Translations under genes and position numbers: made by a program
Notes under the pieces: generated by a model
Database searches by the model: none
What the model was told of the DNA's origin: nothing
Seen by the model: the letters and a program-made list of their open reading frames with translations, nothing else
NCBI GenBank assembly: GCA_050260215.1
Contig: JBLNBU010000158.1
Coordinates: 1 to 16,564, forward strand
Direction: 5' to 3'
DNA from: JBLNBU01 sp050260215
GTDB taxonomy: Bacteria; Pseudomonadota; Alphaproteobacteria; Rhodospirillales; Magnetospirillaceae
Length of the DNA: 16,564 bases
In this document: piece after piece, positions 13,407 to 16,564 of the stretch
How the letters are laid out: every line of letters starts with the position of its first letter
How positions within the stretch are numbered: the first letter of the stretch is position 1

Positions 13407-16400
13407 TCAGTTGATGGACGACAGGCCTTGCGTCCGTACCCGCTTCTGCCATTCGTTGATGAAGGTCTGGAAGTCCTGGACCTGCTTGATCTTGTCGCCG
13501 ACCCGCCGGTAATCGATGATCCCGCGCTCGGTCTCGCTGGTCAGCAGCTCGAACGCCTCGCGGAAGTCGGTGGCGGCCATGTGGGCGCCCCAGACGCGAC
13601 GGATGCGCTGCAGGCCGCGGTCGTCCTTGGCCAGCGTCAGGGCGGTGGCCAAGTCGAGCACCCGGCGGGCCGACTTCGGGTCCAGCGGCTTGGTCGGCAT
13701 CGGCTTGTCGACCAGGCTTTCCAATGCGGCGGCGGCCTCGGGCCACTTCTTCAGGCGCCAGTAGATCTCGGCCCTGAGGCGGCGGGCCTCGTCGCTCTGG
13801 TCGTTGATGATCAGCGCCAGCGCCTCGGCCGAGCGCCCCTGGTCGTCGAGCGCCTGGACGCGCAGCATGCGCCGCTGGGTGGCCAGGTCGGCGGGAATGT
13901 CGGGGACCTCGGACAGGTCCAGGCTTTCCAGCGCGTGCTGGGGCTTGCGGTCCGAGATCTCGAGCAGCGCCAGCCGCGCGCCGATGCGGGCCTTGTCCAG
14001 GCCGGACAGGCGGAAGGTGACCTGGTGGCGCAGCAGTTCGGCGGCGCGGTCGAGCAGGTCGACCTGGGCCAGCCGGTCGGCCAGCCGGCGGATCATCTCG
14101 TCGCCCTTGGCCCCGGTGGGGGTCAGCTCCTGGAACTCGTCATACAGGCCGATGGCGGTGACCGCCGGCAGCTTGTCGGCCTCGCCGTCCAGGTACAGGC
14201 GCTCGAACGCCTCGCTCATCTCGCGACTGACATTGGCGATGTCGGGGTTGTCGCCGTAGTTGGAGACCAGGGCGTGCAGGGTGCGCAGGCCCTCGCCATA
14301 GCGCTTGGCGGCGATCTGCATCTCGCCCAGGCGCTTGAGCAGCTGGTACTCGAAGTCCTCGCCGCGCCAGGCGAAGCGCAGCCGCTCCAGTTCGCGGATG
14401 GCGTCGTTGGGGCTCAACCGGCCGGTCTTGACCATCAGCTCGATGCGGTTGCGGGCGGCATAGGCGCGGTCGGGACGGCTTTCGCCGTCCTCGGCCTCGC
14501 GGTACTTGCCGATGGCGGCGTCGACCAGCTTCTGGGTCTCGAGCCCCAGGCCCGAGAGGTAGGCCAGGGTGCCGGCGTCGCGGCGCGAGCGGTCGGGGCC
14601 GTTCATGGCGTCGACGATCTTGCCCACCGCCTTGCCGTCGCCGGCCGCCGCCGCCGACTTGGCGGCGATGGTGCCGATGGACATGCGCAGGTTGCGCGGC
14701 CAGCCCTTGATGTCGTCGGCGGCCAGGCGCAGCGCCAGGGCCTGGCGCGCCGGCTCGGGCTCGGAGCGGGCGCGGGCGGCGGCCACGAACAGCGCGACGG
14801 TGGGGTCGTTCTTCAGCGCCGGCAGCGACAGGTCCTCGACCGCCTCGGCGTCGCGGCCCATCAGGAAGTTGGCGGCGCCGTGGACGGCGCGGTAGGCCGG
14901 CTGCTCGACCATGTTGGGATCGACGGCGGCCACGGTGCGCAGCACGCCCAGCGCCTCGGCGCCGAACCCGTTGGCCAGGTAGTGGCGGGCGATTTCCAGG
15001 CGCTGGATGTTGCGGTCCTCGGGGCGCACCAGCGCCAGGCGCCGCAGCAGCTTCTCGTGCTCCTCGTAGAACTTGTCCGGCCCGCCGCGCATCCAAGTCG
15101 AAATGTCGAGCGGCCCGGTGGCCGAGACCTGGGCGGCGGTGTTGGGCGGGGCGCCGCCCTCGGTGGCGGGGACGTCCGGCGACATGTGGATGCCGCCGGC
15201 CATGGTCAGCTCGATGTTGTTGCGCTTGGTGTCCAGGCGCACCCCGTCGGCCATGGGCACCGCCACCACGCCCTGGGCGGTGGGCAGCAGTTCGGCCTCG
15301 GGGAAAATGCGGCCATAGCGGACGCCTGCGCCGATGGTGGGCAGCCCCACCACCAGCAGGTCGTCGCCGACCTCGGGGTCGTGGATGGTCATCGCCGCCG
15401 ACGGCTCCGAGCCGATCATCACCACCCGGCCGCGGTCCTCGAAGTCGAACTGCTGGTTGACCTCGAGCCCGGCGGTGGGGGCCAGCGGCTGCTCGGACAG
15501 GTCCAGCACCCACAGCTGGCCTTCCTTGCGGATGGACGGGTTGTAGCCGGGCCGCGTCAGCATGCGCACCGCGGTGCCCTTGGGCGTGTTCAGCTGTTCG
15601 AGGAAGGTGATGACGTCGCCGCCCGAGCGCTTGAGCAGCTTGGTGTCGAGTTCGGCCTTCTTGTCGAACACCGCCCACAGGTAGCCGGCACGGCGGAACA
15701 CCGCGGCGCCGACCGCCTGATTGAAGGGAAAGCCGATACTGACCACCTTGCCCTTGGCCTTCGGCGCCTCGGCGGCCGGGGCGTCGTCGGGCTTGTTGGC
15801 CAGGGAGGCCGCGGGCGGCGTCGGCTTGGGCTCGGCCGCCAGGGGCTTGAGTGCCGGCGGCTGCTCGTCGGTTCCCGGCGCCGGGGCCAGCGGCGGCGGC
15901 GGCGCCCCGTTGGCGCGCGGCGGCGGCGGCGCCCCGGCAGGGCGCACCAGGTCGACCGCCACCTTGGTGCCGCTGGTGAAGTGGCGCAGCCGCATCTCGG
16001 GCGGCAGGGCCAGCACCACCGCGGTGCCCTTGCCGGCGGGGCGGGTTTCGACGAACGACACGTCGGGCGGCAGCGCCGCCTTGAGGCTGACGACGTTGAG
16101 GTTGGCCGGCCGGTCGAAGCTGAGCACCGCCTGGCCGCCTGACAGGTCGACGGTGTAGCCGACCGGCTTCGGCCAGTCGAACACCAGGCGGTTGAAGCCG
16201 GTGTGCTCGCCGCCGCGCACCATCAGGTCGGTGGGCGGCCCCACCGGCTCGGCCGGCGGCGGGGTCGGCAGCAGCGGAGCCGGCGCGGGCGCACCCTTGG
16301 CGGCAGGCGGCGTCGGCGCCACCGGCGTTGGCGTCGCCGGGACCGGCGGCGGGGCACTGGAGACCGTCGGCGCCTTGGTCTCGGTCAGGTCGACCACCAC

Positions 16401-16564
16401 CGAGTTGCCGGTCTGGAACGACTTGACGGCCACCGGCACCGCCAGCGGGAAGGTGGCCATCTTGCGGTCGGGCGACAGCGTCAGGCCCTTGAGGTAGCGG
16501 CCCAGCGGCTTCAGCAGCACCTTGGGATCGCCGGCGATGGGCTTGTCGAAGCGGACGATCAGCT
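13407..16564 (-). CDS. Large AMIN-like / Pro-Ala linker / TPR-type helical-repeat protein, 5' end outside the window
   Basis: About 1,051 residues are visible; the frame is still open at the right edge, and the stop TGA is at 13409-13407. The in-frame GTG at 16520 is internal, since the sequence before it (LIVRFDKPIAGDPK) continues the same domain. Two or three AMIN-like beta segments are visible: RFDKPIA to VVVDLTE, NRLVFDWPKPVGYTV to VAVDLVRP, and VVSIGFPFNQAVGAAVF to LWVLDLSEQP. They are joined by long Pro/Ala-rich linkers (for example APPPVPATPTPVAPTPPAAK). The second half, from about WMRGGPDKFYEEHEKLLRRL, is almost all alpha-helical with TPR-like hairpins (FGAEALGVLRTVAAVDPN, PEAAAALESLVDKP). 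AMIN domains occur in periplasmic cell-wall and secretion proteins, so an envelope location is likely. No enzyme motif is visible and I do not recognise a named family; a motility or cell-wall scaffold is only a guess. Confidence 0.85.
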   Translation of the reverse strand, partial: LIVRFDKPIAGDPKVLLKPLGRYLKGLTLSPDRKMATFPLAVPVAVKSFQTGNSVVVDLTETKAPTVSSAPPPVPATPTPVAPTPPAAKGAPAPAPLLPTPPPAEPVGPPTDLMVRGGEHTGFNRLVFDWPKPVGYTVDLSGGQAVLSFDRPANLNVVSLKAALPPDVSFVETRPAGKGTAVVLALPPEMRLRHFTSGTKVAVDLVRPAGAPPPPRANGAPPPPLAPAPGTDEQPPALKPLAAEPKPTPPAASLANKPDDAPAAEAPKAKGKVVSIGFPFNQAVGAAVFRRAGYLWAVFDKKAELDTKLLKRSGGDVITFLEQLNTPKGTAVRMLTRPGYNPSIRKEGQLWVLDLSEQPLAPTAGLEVNQQFDFEDRGRVVMIGSEPSAAMTIHDPEVGDDLLVVGLPTIGAGVRYGRIFPEAELLPTAQGVVAVPMADGVRLDTKRNNIELTMAGGIHMSPDVPATEGGAPPNTAAQVSATGPLDISTWMRGGPDKFYEEHEKLLRRLALVRPEDRNIQRLEIARHYLANGFGAEALGVLRTVAAVDPNMVEQPAYRAVHGAANFLMGRDAEAVEDLSLPALKNDPTVALFVAAARARSEPEPARQALALRLAADDIKGWPRNLRMSIGTIAAKSAAAAGDGKAVGKIVDAMNGPDRSRRDAGTLAYLSGLGLETQKLVDAAIGKYREAEDGESRPDRAYAARNRIELMVKTGRLSPNDAIRELERLRFAWRGEDFEYQLLKRLGEMQIAAKRYGEGLRTLHALVSNYGDNPDIANVSREMSEAFERLYLDGEADKLPAVTAIGLYDEFQELTPTGAKGDEMIRRLADRLAQVDLLDRAAELLRHQVTFRLSGLDKARIGARLALLEISDRKPQHALESLDLSEVPDIPADLATQRRMLRVQALDDQGRSAEALALIINDQSDEARRLRAEIYWRLKKWPEAAAALESLVDKPMPTKPLDPKSARRVLDLATALTLAKDDRGLQRIRRVWGAHMAATDFREAFELLTSETERGIIDYRRVGDKIKQVQDFQTFINEWQKRVRTQGLSSIN

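Noticed and set aside
13428..16142. Long open frame (904 codons) on the + strand
   Set aside because: It lies wholly opposite the AMIN/helical-repeat gene. Its composition is the Gly/Ala/Arg/Gln-rich pattern typical of antisense frames in high-GC DNA, with no recognisable domain.

Overview
The window is very GC-rich, densely coded and has strong third-position G/C. Gene content suggests a free-living, motile alphaproteobacterium, probably Rhodospirillales and plausibly near Magnetospirillum/Phaeospirillum. The basis is the homoserine dehydrogenase, class II FBPase-like and recJ order, a pyruvoyl SpeD with SpeE, a multi-HAMP chemoreceptor and DUF1328. The genus is an inference from gene content, not from any search. 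I see no tRNA, rRNA, CRISPR array, insertion sequence or prophage gene.

Left part, 1-4468, + strand: a tightly packed unit made of the 3' end of a class I aminotransferase, homoserine dehydrogenase (hom), a GlpX-family protein and the single-strand exonuclease gene recJ. Two junctions are 4-base ATGA stop/start overlaps (359-362 and 2705-2708). Only hom to glpX has a gap, of 58 bases, with a perfect hairpin. The aminotransferase and hom fit amino-acid biosynthesis (aspartate family). The GlpX-like protein is the strongest anomaly: it keeps the fold signatures but lacks several residues needed by the fructose-1,6-bisphosphatase.

Middle part, 4469-9121: a lipoprotein gene with a SPOR-like C-terminus on the - strand converges on recJ and diverges from a cytochrome b561 gene. 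An unusually structured leader of about 210 bases follows, then a thioredoxin-reductase-like flavoprotein, a hybrid histidine kinase with a C-terminal receiver, and a 58-residue DUF1328 membrane protein. A perfect 11-bp GC hairpin closes this block.

Right part, 9122-16564, all - strand: read in the direction of transcription from the right edge, there is a very large periplasmic-type protein with AMIN-like segments, Pro/Ala linkers and a helical-repeat C-terminus (its 5' end lies outside the window). Then come a promoter region and the spermidine operon speD-speE with a clear intrinsic terminator, a chemoreceptor (MCP) preceded by an AT-rich regulatory region, and a small lipoprotein of unknown function.

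Most of the window is ordinary housekeeping and envelope/signalling sequence. I see no clear new multi-gene system. The items most worth attention are the apparently catalytically disabled GlpX homologue, the TrxR-like protein without the usual NADPH-phosphate motif, the N-terminally extended SpeD, the large AMIN/helical-repeat protein, and several regulatory-looking repeats between genes.
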